Origin: JAGNRR01 sp964612525
GTDB lineage: Bacteria > Bacteroidota > Bacteroidia > Chitinophagales > Chitinophagaceae
NCBI GenBank assembly: GCA_964612525.1
Contig: CAZTCQ010000070.1
Coordinates: forward strand, 1-14,605
Direction of reading: 5' to 3'
DNA: 14,605 nucleotides
Shown here: one piece after another, positions 1 through 6,160 of the stretch
Layout: every line of letters starts with the position of its first letter
Position numbering within the stretch: the first letter of the stretch is position 1
The notes under the pieces: model-generated
Seen by the model: only the letters and a program-made list of their open reading frames with translations
Told to the model about the DNA's origin: nothing
Database searches by the model: none
Made by a program: the position numbers and the translations under genes

Positions 1-614
1 TAATGGCGGCAGTGGATGATTACATTCCTTTACCTCCTCGTCCTGTAGATCAAGACTTCTTGATGTCTGTTGAGGATGTATTCTCTATTACAGGTCGTGG
101 AACGGTTGCTACCGGTCGTATCGAGCGTGGTGTAATCAAAACAGGTGAGAATGTGGAAATCGTTGGTTTCAATGATGAAGCGTTAAGTTCTACTTGTACG
201 GGTGTTGAGATGTTCCGTAAGATATTGAACGAAGGACAAGCTGGTGATAATGCGGGTATCCTTTTAAGAGGTATTGAAAAAACTGATATCAAACGTGGTA
301 TGGTAATCTGTAAGCCAGGTTCTATTACTCCACACACTGAATTTAAAGGTGAGGTTTACGTATTGGCTAAAGAAGAAGGTGGACGTCACACTCCATTTTT
401 CAACAAATATCGTCCACAGTTTTACTTCAGAACAACTGACGTAACAGGTGAGGTTGAATTAGCAGCAGGAACTGAAATGGTTATGCCTGGTGATAATGTA
501 AGTCTTACAGTTAAGTTGATTGCTCCGATAGCGATGGACAAAGGTCTTAAGTTTGCAATCCGTGAGGGTGGCCGTACAGTAGGTGCTGGTCAGGTAACTG
601 AGATCATAAAATAG
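1..614 (+). CDS. tuf: Elongation factor Tu, C-terminal half (5' end outside window)
   Basis: EF-Tu carries aminoacyl-tRNA to the ribosomal A site in a GTP-dependent way. Only about the last 203 residues are here. The reading frame is open at the left edge, so the ATG at base 3 is an internal Met and not the start; by comparison with the roughly 395-residue family, the G domain lies outside the window. The visible part is domain 2, with the hallmark VEDVFSITGRGTVATGRIERG region (residues about 23-43 of the visible part), and domain 3, with KPGSITPHTEF and the C-terminal GGRTVGAG motif. It is followed by a terminator and by tRNA-Trp, secE and nusG, the usual bacterial neighbourhood. Identification is certain. 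What cannot be told is whether the genome has a second tuf copy. Confidence 0.98.
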   Translation, partial: MAAVDDYIPLPPRPVDQDFLMSVEDVFSITGRGTVATGRIERGVIKTGENVEIVGFNDEALSSTCTGVEMFRKILNEGQAGDNAGILLRGIEKTDIKRGMVICKPGSITPHTEFKGEVYVLAKEEGGRHTPFFNKYRPQFYFRTTDVTGEVELAAGTEMVMPGDNVSLTVKLIAPIAMDKGLKFAIREGGRTVGAGQVTEIIK

Positions 615-622
615 TACTGTAG

Positions 623-638
623 TACTAAGTACTTAGTA
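623..638. repeat. 16-bp perfect palindrome just after tuf
   Basis: TACTAAGTACTTAGTA is self-complementary over all 16 bases and begins 9 bp after the tuf stop codon. It lacks a loop and a T-tract, so it is not itself a classical terminator. A shorter palindrome with the same AGTACT core lies at 10716-10727. The role is unknown; it could be a protein-binding dyad, an RNA-processing site, or chance in AT-rich DNA. Confidence 0.5.
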
Positions 639-670
639 TTTAGACTGCTATTAGTAGAAATAAAACATGC

Positions 671-704
671 AAAGTACCTCGAAATTTTCGTGGTACTTTG
701 TTTT
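671..704 (+). terminator. Rho-independent terminator of tuf
   Basis: AAAGTACC (671-678) pairs perfectly with GGTACTTT (692-699). The enclosed bases continue the stem with CGA/TCG after one T-T mismatch, and a T-rich stretch (GTTTTCTTT) follows. It would end tuf transcription before tRNA-Trp. Confidence 0.8.
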
Positions 705-777
705 CTTTAATAGCAGAAACAAATAGCGATAAAATTGTATAATCTAACTACTCGCTACTAACTACTAATTACTATAC

Positions 778-849
778 ACGGGTATAGTACAATGGCTAGT
801 ATAGAGGTCTCCAAAACCTTTGATCTGGGTTCGAATCCTAGTACCCGTG
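778..849 (+). tRNA. trnW: tRNA-Trp (anticodon CCA)
   Basis: A full cloverleaf can be folded by eye. The acceptor stem is ACGGGTA (778-784) with TACCCGT (842-848) and a G discriminator at 849. The D stem is GTAC (787-790) with GTAT (799-802). The anticodon stem is GAGGT (804-808) with ACCTT (816-820), around the loop CTCCAAA holding anticodon CCA (811-813). The T stem is CTGGG (825-829) with CCTAG (837-841), around TTCGAAT. The CCA tail is not encoded (CAA follows the discriminator), so it must be added enzymatically. tRNA-Trp between tuf and secE is a common arrangement in Bacteroidota. Confidence 0.97.
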
Positions 850-865
850 CAACCTAAATGAATAG

Positions 866-883
866 TCCCGATAGCTATCGGGA
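866..883. repeat. 18-bp perfect palindrome between tRNA-Trp and secE
   Basis: TCCCGATAGCTATCGGGA is self-complementary over 18 bases. It starts 17 bp after the tRNA and ends 26 bp before the secE start. In a tRNA-Trp/secE transcript it would fold into a GC-capped hairpin (about 7 bp with a 4-nt loop). No T-tract follows, so it is not an intrinsic terminator. From memory, CCCGATAGCTATCGGG-type palindromes recur in intergenic DNA of many Bacteroidota; no second copy is seen in this window. Confidence 0.6.
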
Positions 884-908
884 AGTAAAAACTTATAAAA
901 CACTGAAA

Positions 909-1103
909 ATGAGCAAATTCACTAAAGTATTCGAAAATTCATACAACGAATTAATGCATAAGGTAACTTGGCCTAGTTGGCCTGAGTTACAGCAATCTAC
1001 GATTGTTGTATTGATAGGTTTTTTAATCATAACCTTAATTTTATTTGCTATGGATGGCGCTGCGGAATTTGTTTTTGAAACATTCTACGGACTTTTTAAA
1101 TAA
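909..1103 (+). CDS. secE: Preprotein translocase subunit SecE
   Basis: SecE is the small essential subunit that clamps SecY in the inner-membrane SecYEG translocon. The 64-residue product has the single-span bacterial form: an N-terminal amphipathic segment ending in the signature HKVTWPSWPEL (residues 18-27), then one membrane span of about residues 30-49 (STIVVLIGFLIITLILFAM). The start at 909 (MSKFTKV) gives the usual length. An in-frame ATG at 858 would add 17 residues translated through the 18-bp palindrome with no family resemblance, so it was rejected. It lies downstream of tRNA-Trp and 8 bp before nusG, and is surely co-transcribed with nusG. Confidence 0.95.
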   Translation: MSKFTKVFENSYNELMHKVTWPSWPELQQSTIVVLIGFLIITLILFAMDGAAEFVFETFYGLFK

Positions 1104-1111
1104 GCTACAAA

Positions 1112-1693
1112 ATGGCAGAAGAAGTAAAGAGCACTGAAAAAAAGCAGGAGCAGGATTCTAAATGGTTCGTGCTTCGTGTGATCGGAGGAAAGGAGCGCAA
1201 AATCAAAGAATATCTTGATAAAGAAATTAAACGTTCCGGTTGGGATAATGTAATCAGTCAGGTATTATGTCCTATCGAAAAAGTGTATAAAGTACAGAAG
1301 GGTAAAAAGGTAATGCGCGAAAAAATCCTTTTCCCGGGTTACATGCTCATTGAATCAAAAACAGGCTCGTTAAGCGGGGAAATGATCTCTAACATACGTT
1401 CTGTTCCGGGTGTGATTCATTTTTTAGGCAAAGAGCATCCCGATTCGTTAAGAAAATCAGAGGTGAACAAAATGTTTGGTAACCTGGACGATATGGCGGA
1501 TGATGATATCCAATTATTGGAACCGTATATAGTGGGAGAGACTATCAAAATTATTGATGGTCCGTTTAACGACTTTAATGGAACCATTCAAGAAATTGAT
1601 GAGGATAAAAAGAAAATAAAAGCAGTAGTAAAAATCTTCGGTCGTGATACTCCGGTAGAATTAAATTATATGCAAGTACAAAAAGTGAACTAA
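1112..1693 (+). CDS. nusG: Transcription termination/antitermination factor NusG
   Basis: NusG binds the RNA polymerase clamp and links it to Rho or to ribosomal protein S10. The 193-residue protein has an N-terminal NGN domain (about residues 16-125; KWFVLRVIGGKERK at the start, the conserved FPGY at 74-77, and the SVPGVIHFLG stretch). After a linker comes a C-terminal KOW domain (about 138-192), with VGETIKIIDGPFNDFNGTI matching the typical G-x-V-x-I-x-x-GPF pattern. A charged 15-residue N-terminal tail precedes the NGN domain. The start codon is 8 bp after the secE stop. In most bacteria rplK follows; here a strong terminator follows and no ribosomal protein gene is present. Confidence 0.96.
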   Translation: MAEEVKSTEKKQEQDSKWFVLRVIGGKERKIKEYLDKEIKRSGWDNVISQVLCPIEKVYKVQKGKKVMREKILFPGYMLIESKTGSLSGEMISNIRSVPGVIHFLGKEHPDSLRKSEVNKMFGNLDDMADDDIQLLEPYIVGETIKIIDGPFNDFNGTIQEIDEDKKKIKAVVKIFGRDTPVELNYMQVQKVN

Positions 1694-1717
1694 TTTTTTT
1701 TGAAAATGATAGTTGAG

Positions 1718-1746
1718 AGCTGCTCCGATATGAGCAGCTTTTTTTT
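1718..1746 (+). terminator. Strong Rho-independent terminator after nusG
   Basis: AGCTGCTC (1718-1725) pairs perfectly with GAGCAGCT (1732-1739) around the loop CGATAT, followed directly by eight T residues (1739-1746). It closes the tRNA-Trp/secE/nusG unit, so nusG is not co-transcribed with the genes to its right. Confidence 0.9.
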
Positions 1747-1902
1747 ATAAATAAAAGTTTGAACCACTGTCTAAAATTTGCCTTGCTAAAGAGTTTGCAC
1801 CCGGAGTAAAACGCAGCTGGCTATTTTTAGTTAATTCACGATGATAATTAGCAAACTATTAGTAATATTACAGTAAGATTATAGAAGAAATAGACCAAAT
1901 TT

Positions 1903-2769
1903 ATGTTTAAGAAGATTTTAATTATTCTATTGATTTTGCCTTGCGTCGTGCAGGCACAACGAAAGCATCACGAGATTGGAATTTTTGGTGGGACGTCTTC
2001 CTATTATGGTGACCTCCAACAAAATTTGTTTCCTAGCGAGGGTTACCGAGCTGCGGGTGGATTGGTCTACAAATATTTTGTGCACCCCAACATAGGTTTT
2101 CGTACCTCCATAAATTATGCTAGCTTATTTGGTTCGGATAGCTTATCAAGCATTCCAGCCATCCAACAAAGAAATTTAGATTTTGAAACAAATGTTTTAG
2201 AAGTAGCCGCAGGCTTTGAGGCTAACTTATTGCCTGTTGATGTTGATGAGTATAAAGTCTCGCCTTATGTTTTTGCTCAAATTGGATTATTCTATTTCAA
2301 TCCCTACATCATTGATGAGAACACGGATAAGCTCTATCTGCGTCCATTAGGAACAGAAGGCCAAGGCCTAGATCAATATCCAGAACGCAATCCATACAGC
2401 CTTGTGAACGTAGCTTTCCCTTTTGGCGGTGGTCTTAAATTTTTACTAGGAAAGAAAGTTTTTTTGAATGTAGAAATGGGTTTTCGATATACGTCCACAG
2501 ATTACTTGGATGATGTAAGTAAGAGCTATGTGAATTTTGACGCCTTATTTTTGAATGGTCAAAAAACGGTGGATTATTCTTTTCGGACAGATGAGCTAGC
2601 CAACTGGGATGGGAATTATCCTGATGAAGGATTCCAACGTGGAGACCCAAGCCGCAACGATTGGTATTGGTTTGGTGGTGTAAGTTTATCAATTTATTTT
2701 GATTCTTTTGGTAATCCGTACAAACATAAACAAGGACGTTGCCCAAGAAGGGTAAGTGATTCTAAATAA
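1903..2769 (+). CDS. DUF6089-family outer-membrane beta-barrel protein, PorG-like
   Basis: The 288-residue product begins with a Sec signal peptide (MFKKILIILLILPCVVQA, cleavage after about Ala18). The mature part alternates aromatic and glycine-rich strands, as in an outer-membrane barrel. HEIGIFGGTSSYYGDL (23-38) and GFRYTSTDYLDDVS (193-206) are the recognisable signatures of the DUF6089 family. That family includes PorG, the outer-membrane component of the type IX secretion system in Porphyromonas and Flavobacterium. The C-terminal strand (SLSIYFDSFG) is followed by a basic tail rather than ending on an aromatic residue. It stands alone between two terminators, so it is a single-gene unit. 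The next gene encodes a probable T9SS substrate, which is suggestive context only. Family membership is fairly secure; identity as the true PorG is inference, because Bacteroidota genomes often carry several DUF6089 paralogues. Confidence 0.75.
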   Translation: MFKKILIILLILPCVVQAQRKHHEIGIFGGTSSYYGDLQQNLFPSEGYRAAGGLVYKYFVHPNIGFRTSINYASLFGSDSLSSIPAIQQRNLDFETNVLEVAAGFEANLLPVDVDEYKVSPYVFAQIGLFYFNPYIIDENTDKLYLRPLGTEGQGLDQYPERNPYSLVNVAFPFGGGLKFLLGKKVFLNVEMGFRYTSTDYLDDVSKSYVNFDALFLNGQKTVDYSFRTDELANWDGNYPDEGFQRGDPSRNDWYWFGGVSLSIYFDSFGNPYKHKQGRCPRRVSDSK

Positions 2770-2793
2770 TATCTAACTAAGAAATATAAAAAG

Positions 2794-2823
2794 AGCTCAT
2801 TCAGTCGAATGAGCTTTTTCTTT
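2794..2823 (+). terminator. Rho-independent terminator after the DUF6089 gene
   Basis: AGCTCATTC (2794-2802) pairs perfectly with GAATGAGCT (2807-2815) around the loop AGTC, followed by TTTTTCTTT. Confidence 0.88.
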
Positions 2824-2971
2824 GAGAAAATGCTCCTACCGTTTTAAGATTCACTGTTTCTCCTTCCCCTAAAAACACTAGATACTAATTCAAGAAGTAT
2901 CATAGAAAAGTAATGTTTTCGCTTGTTGAAATTTAATAAGGAGCTCTTAACATTAGCTTGCTATTCGGTCT

Positions 2972-2979
2972 TATATTTG
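2972..2979 (+). promoter_or_regulatory. Candidate -7 promoter element of the BNR/T9SS protein gene
   Basis: TATATTTG matches the Bacteroidota -7 consensus TAnnTTTG and lies 20 bp before the chosen ATG at 3000. No clear -33 TTG is found at the usual spacing, so the match is partial. If real, transcription starts near 2985, downstream of the alternative TTG start at 2958, which supports ATG 3000. Confidence 0.4.
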
Positions 2980-2999
2980 GTAAAAGGAATCAATTTTTT

Positions 3000-5900
3000 A
3001 TGAAAACAAGATTATTACTACCGGCGATTGTATTACTCAGTTCTTTGTTTTTCACTGCCTGTGAAACTCAAGACGCTAAACTTTCTAAGAAAGATAGAAT
3101 GGATTTGGCTATGGAGCAGGAGCTAGAAATGACCAAAGACGAATTCGGTAACGTACCCAAACAAGAATTGCTAAAAGGCATTGAGCAAATTAATTCTAGC
3201 AATAAAGTAGCATCTGCTATAACCAATATTACATGGAATAACTTAGGTCCTACGAACCAAGCAGGACGATCAAAAACTATGATGGTTGATGCGAATGATG
3301 CTTCGGGAGAAACCGTTTTTTGTGGGAGTGTAGGTGGTGGAATTTGGAAAACTACCAACATTAGTTCTAATAGTCCTAATTGGGCTCCGGTAAATGATTT
3401 TATGCAAAATATATCCATCACCTCTTTAGGACAGGATCCTAATAATTCTAGCATAATGTATGCGAGTACGGGTGAGCCTTATGGAAGTGCTTCTTCTATT
3501 CGAGGAATGGGAGTTTTTAAAAGTACGGATGGCGGAGCCAGTTGGAACCCATTACCTTCCACCTCAGGAACTGATTTTTACCAATGTGCAAAGCTCACCA
3601 TTGTTTCAAATAGTGATGTGTATGTAGCTACCACAAGAGGAATCTTTTTATCGAACGATGGTGGTGCGACTTTTACAAGAGTACTCTCTGCGAGTTCTGC
3701 TGGCGCATCTAGCAATAGAGGTCATGATGTGAAACAAGCAACTAATGGTGATATTTACGCTTCTCTAGATGGCTCTCTTCATAAAAGTACTGACAATGGA
3801 TTTACGTGGAATGCACTGAACATTGGTTTTAACACAGAACGAATCGAGATAGCTTGTGCACCGAGCAGTGCGAATTCTTTATACCTTGTAACAGAGGCAG
3901 GGAACAAAGCCGATCGGATTGTAAAAAGCACCGATGGTGGAATCACTTGGACAAATTTAGCTTTGCCTGACGATGATGATCCGGGAATTCCTGCTAATGA
4001 TTTTACAAGAAATCAAGCATGGTATGACTTATGTGTGGCCGTTGATCCTAACAACGAAAATGTAGTTTATGTAGGGGGGATTGATTTATTTAAAACAACG
4101 AATGGTGGAATTAGCTGGACACAAGTAAGTCACTGGTATGGAGGGTTTGGATACCAAGAAGTTCATGCGGATCAACATTTTATTATGTATCCTACTTCTA
4201 GTTCAGATATAGTTTACTTCTGCAATGATGGTGGAATTTACAGCACTAATAATGGTAGTGCTGGTGTGCCAAATATTACTAGTAGAGGCAGAAATATGAT
4301 TACGCTTCAAATATACGGTTGCGATGCTCATCCAACGAATGCTTATTATTTAGGAGGAACACAAGATAATGGCTCGCATCAATATACTTCTAACTCGCTT
4401 CAAGCGACAACGGAGGTTACAGGCGGAGACGGAGCCTATTGTAATATTGATCAAAATCAACCTCAATTTCAGTTTACTCAATACGTTTATAATCAATATC
4501 GCCGAAGTACGAATGGCGGTAATACTTTTAGCAGCGTGAATCTGAGTAGTTCGCAAGGGCGTTTTATTAATCCGAGTGATTATGATGATGTCAACAATAT
4601 ATTGTACGCCGCTCGTGGCAATGGACGGTATCTTCGTTGGAACGATCCACAAACAGGTAGTGATGATGATAATGTAAATGCTGGTTTTTCAGGAAAAGTG
4701 TCAGCTGTAACGGTTTCGCCTAACGTAAATAATCGAGTGTATTTTGGAGACGATGATGGTAACGTTTATCGCGTGGATAATGCTAATACGAACGCGCCCA
4801 ATGTAACGTCTATTTCCACGGGATTGCCTAATAATAAATATGTTAGTTGTGTGGCGGTTGAAACAGGTAATGAAAATCATTTACTAGCAGTCTATTCAAA
4901 TTATTCTACCAACAGTGTTTGGGAGTCTACTAACAATGGAAGTAGTTGGACTTCGGTAGAAGGGAATCTTCCTAATATGCCTGTGCGTTGGGCCGTATTT
5001 AATCCTAATAACGCTGACCAAGCTTTCTTGGCAACTGAATTGGGTGTGTGGAGCACGGACGATTTGAATGGCGGTAGTACCAATTGGGGAGCGACGAATA
5101 CTGGCTTAGCGAATGTGCGAGTGGATATGATTAAAATCAATAGCAATAAGGAAATGATTGCATCTACACATGGTAGAGGGATGTATTACTCAAATTCTTT
5201 GAATGCAGCAGTGAATGTACCGGTGGCATCTATATCAGTAGCCGGCCAGGGAAATGTAAGCACAATTACTACACAAGGTGGATCATTGCAAATGGTAGCA
5301 ACAGTTTTACCAACGAATGCTACGAATCCAACAGTTTCTTGGAGTGTGGCGAATGGTACAGGATCAGCAACCATAAACCCTACCGGTTTGCTAACCGCTG
5401 TTTCTGACGGAACGGTAACTGTGACTGCAACTTCTACTGACGGTAGTAATGTGAGCGGAAGTACCGTAATTACACTTTCTAATCAAACGCCTTCACTCAC
5501 GGATTCTATTGATGTGTATGGACAAGGAAGAATATTTGTAATTACTACACCTGGAGGACAGCTTCAAATTATAGCGGATTTATATCCAACCAATGTTATA
5601 AGTAATAATGTAGTTTGGAATATGTTACCCGGAGGGACCGGCTCAGCTTCTTTGACGGCTGGTGGACTTATGACGGCTTTGGCGAATGGAACTGTCATTG
5701 TTCAAGCCACTGCAACCGATGGTTCGAATGTATCGGGTAGTGCAGTGATTACGATTAGCCGACAGTTTGCTTTAAGTACAAATGATGTAACTCTAGAAAA
5801 CATCAACTTATACCCGAATCCTTCTAGCGGGAAACTGACGCTTAGTGAAAGTGAAAGGGTGACAGAAATTAGTGTTGTGGGGATGAATGGTAGAATTGTG

Positions 5901-6017
5901 AAAAGACTAAAAAGTAGTTCTGCTATTGATTTGTCTGATCTGCCGAAAGGGATTTATATAGCCGTTCTAAAACTCAATGATGGAAAAATGAAGTCGCAAA
6001 CAATTACCCTGCGATAA
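3000..6017 (+). CDS. Large secreted surface protein: Asp-box (BNR) repeats, two Big_2 domains, T9SS C-terminal sorting domain
   Basis: This is a protein of about 1005 residues of unknown specific function. The start at ATG 3000 gives a clean signal sequence (MKTRLLLPAIVLLSSLFFTAC); an upstream TTG at 2958 would put 14 residues before it. The FTAC end resembles a lipobox with Cys21, so it may be a lipoprotein. Residues about 70-735 carry propeller-like Asp-box motifs (S-x-D/N-x-G-x-T/S-W/F) at about 175, 218, 263, 310, 366, 503 and 643, as in sortilin/Vps10 and BNR-repeat glycosidases. GGGIWKTTN also fits this class. Two tandem bacterial Ig-like (Big_2) domains follow (about 742-826 and 834-920), both ending in DGSNVSGS-x-VIT. 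The last ~75 residues (LYPNPSSGKL, then GMNGRIVKRL, then LPKGIYIAVLKL) form a type A sorting domain for type IX secretion. No catalytic residues can be assigned. It is probably exported and attached to the cell surface. It has its own terminator and no operon partner. Confidence 0.85.
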   Translation: MKTRLLLPAIVLLSSLFFTACETQDAKLSKKDRMDLAMEQELEMTKDEFGNVPKQELLKGIEQINSSNKVASAITNITWNNLGPTNQAGRSKTMMVDANDASGETVFCGSVGGGIWKTTNISSNSPNWAPVNDFMQNISITSLGQDPNNSSIMYASTGEPYGSASSIRGMGVFKSTDGGASWNPLPSTSGTDFYQCAKLTIVSNSDVYVATTRGIFLSNDGGATFTRVLSASSAGASSNRGHDVKQATNGDIYASLDGSLHKSTDNGFTWNALNIGFNTERIEIACAPSSANSLYLVTEAGNKADRIVKSTDGGITWTNLALPDDDDPGIPANDFTRNQAWYDLCVAVDPNNENVVYVGGIDLFKTTNGGISWTQVSHWYGGFGYQEVHADQHFIMYPTSSSDIVYFCNDGGIYSTNNGSAGVPNITSRGRNMITLQIYGCDAHPTNAYYLGGTQDNGSHQYTSNSLQATTEVTGGDGAYCNIDQNQPQFQFTQYVYNQYRRSTNGGNTFSSVNLSSSQGRFINPSDYDDVNNILYAARGNGRYLRWNDPQTGSDDDNVNAGFSGKVSAVTVSPNVNNRVYFGDDDGNVYRVDNANTNAPNVTSISTGLPNNKYVSCVAVETGNENHLLAVYSNYSTNSVWESTNNGSSWTSVEGNLPNMPVRWAVFNPNNADQAFLATELGVWSTDDLNGGSTNWGATNTGLANVRVDMIKINSNKEMIASTHGRGMYYSNSLNAAVNVPVASISVAGQGNVSTITTQGGSLQMVATVLPTNATNPTVSWSVANGTGSATINPTGLLTAVSDGTVTVTATSTDGSNVSGSTVITLSNQTPSLTDSIDVYGQGRIFVITTPGGQLQIIADLYPTNVISNNVVWNMLPGGTGSASLTAGGLMTALANGTVIVQATATDGSNVSGSAVITISRQFALSTNDVTLENINLYPNPSSGKLTLSESERVTEISVVGMNGRIVKRLKSSSAIDLSDLPKGIYIAVLKLNDGKMKSQTITLR
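5223..5760 (+). repeat. Tandem duplication encoding two Big_2 Ig-like domains
   Basis: The two copies are offset by about 92-93 codons. Copy 1 begins near 5223 (VASISVAGQG) and copy 2 near 5499 (TDSIDVYGQG). They share the GQG...ITT-GG-LQ pattern, the LPTN/YPTN step, the central W, TGSA, G-L-TA and the DGSNVSGS terminus. The copies have diverged at DNA level, so this is an old domain duplication and not a recent repeat. Confidence 0.75.
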
Positions 6018-6037
6018 TTTATTGATAAGTTTTGAAG

Positions 6038-6068
6038 AGAAAAGCTCACCACTTCGGTGAGCTTTTCT
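6038..6068. terminator. Rho-independent terminator after the BNR/T9SS gene, possibly bidirectional
   Basis: A 13-bp perfect stem, AGAAAAGCTCACC (6038-6050) with GGTGAGCTTTTCT (6056-6068), surrounds the loop ACTTC. The 3' arm supplies a T-rich run on the plus strand and the 5' arm an equivalent run on the minus strand. Confidence 0.85.
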
Positions 6069-6102
6069 TATTTGCCAATAAACTTTAGATTGTTTCTTAC
6101 GT

Positions 6103-6137
6103 AAAAAAAAGTCTACCGAATTTTTCCGGTAGACTTT
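6103..6137 (-). terminator. Rho-independent terminator of the minus-strand oxoamine synthase gene
   Basis: AAAGTCTACCG (6108-6118) pairs perfectly with CGGTAGACTTT (6127-6137). The A-run at 6103-6110 reads as eight T residues on the minus strand, just after the hairpin, 24 bp beyond the minus-strand stop codon. Confidence 0.87.
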
Positions 6138-6160
6138 GTAAACATTTTAAAAATTTAGGA

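Noticed and set aside
3..5. ATG at base 3 as the tuf start
   Set aside because: It is an internal Met within the EF-Tu sequence at the start of domain 2; the gene runs off the left edge.
858..908. N-terminal extension of SecE from an upstream ATG
   Set aside because: It would translate the 18-bp palindrome and adds residues not found in the family; the ATG at 909 gives the standard 64-residue protein.
1751..1780. Promoter for the DUF6089 gene (TTTG with TAAAATTTG)
   Set aside because: The -7-like box has three bases instead of two between TA and TTTG, and the spacing to the upstream TTTG is only 10 bp.
2958..2999. TTG start for the BNR/T9SS protein
   Set aside because: It places 14 residues before a complete signal sequence, and a -7-like element lies downstream of it.
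3068..5374. Several minus-strand open frames of 60-130 codons inside the BNR protein gene
   Set aside because: They lie opposite a gene with clear domains, have no recognisable motifs, and look like shadows of its codon pattern.
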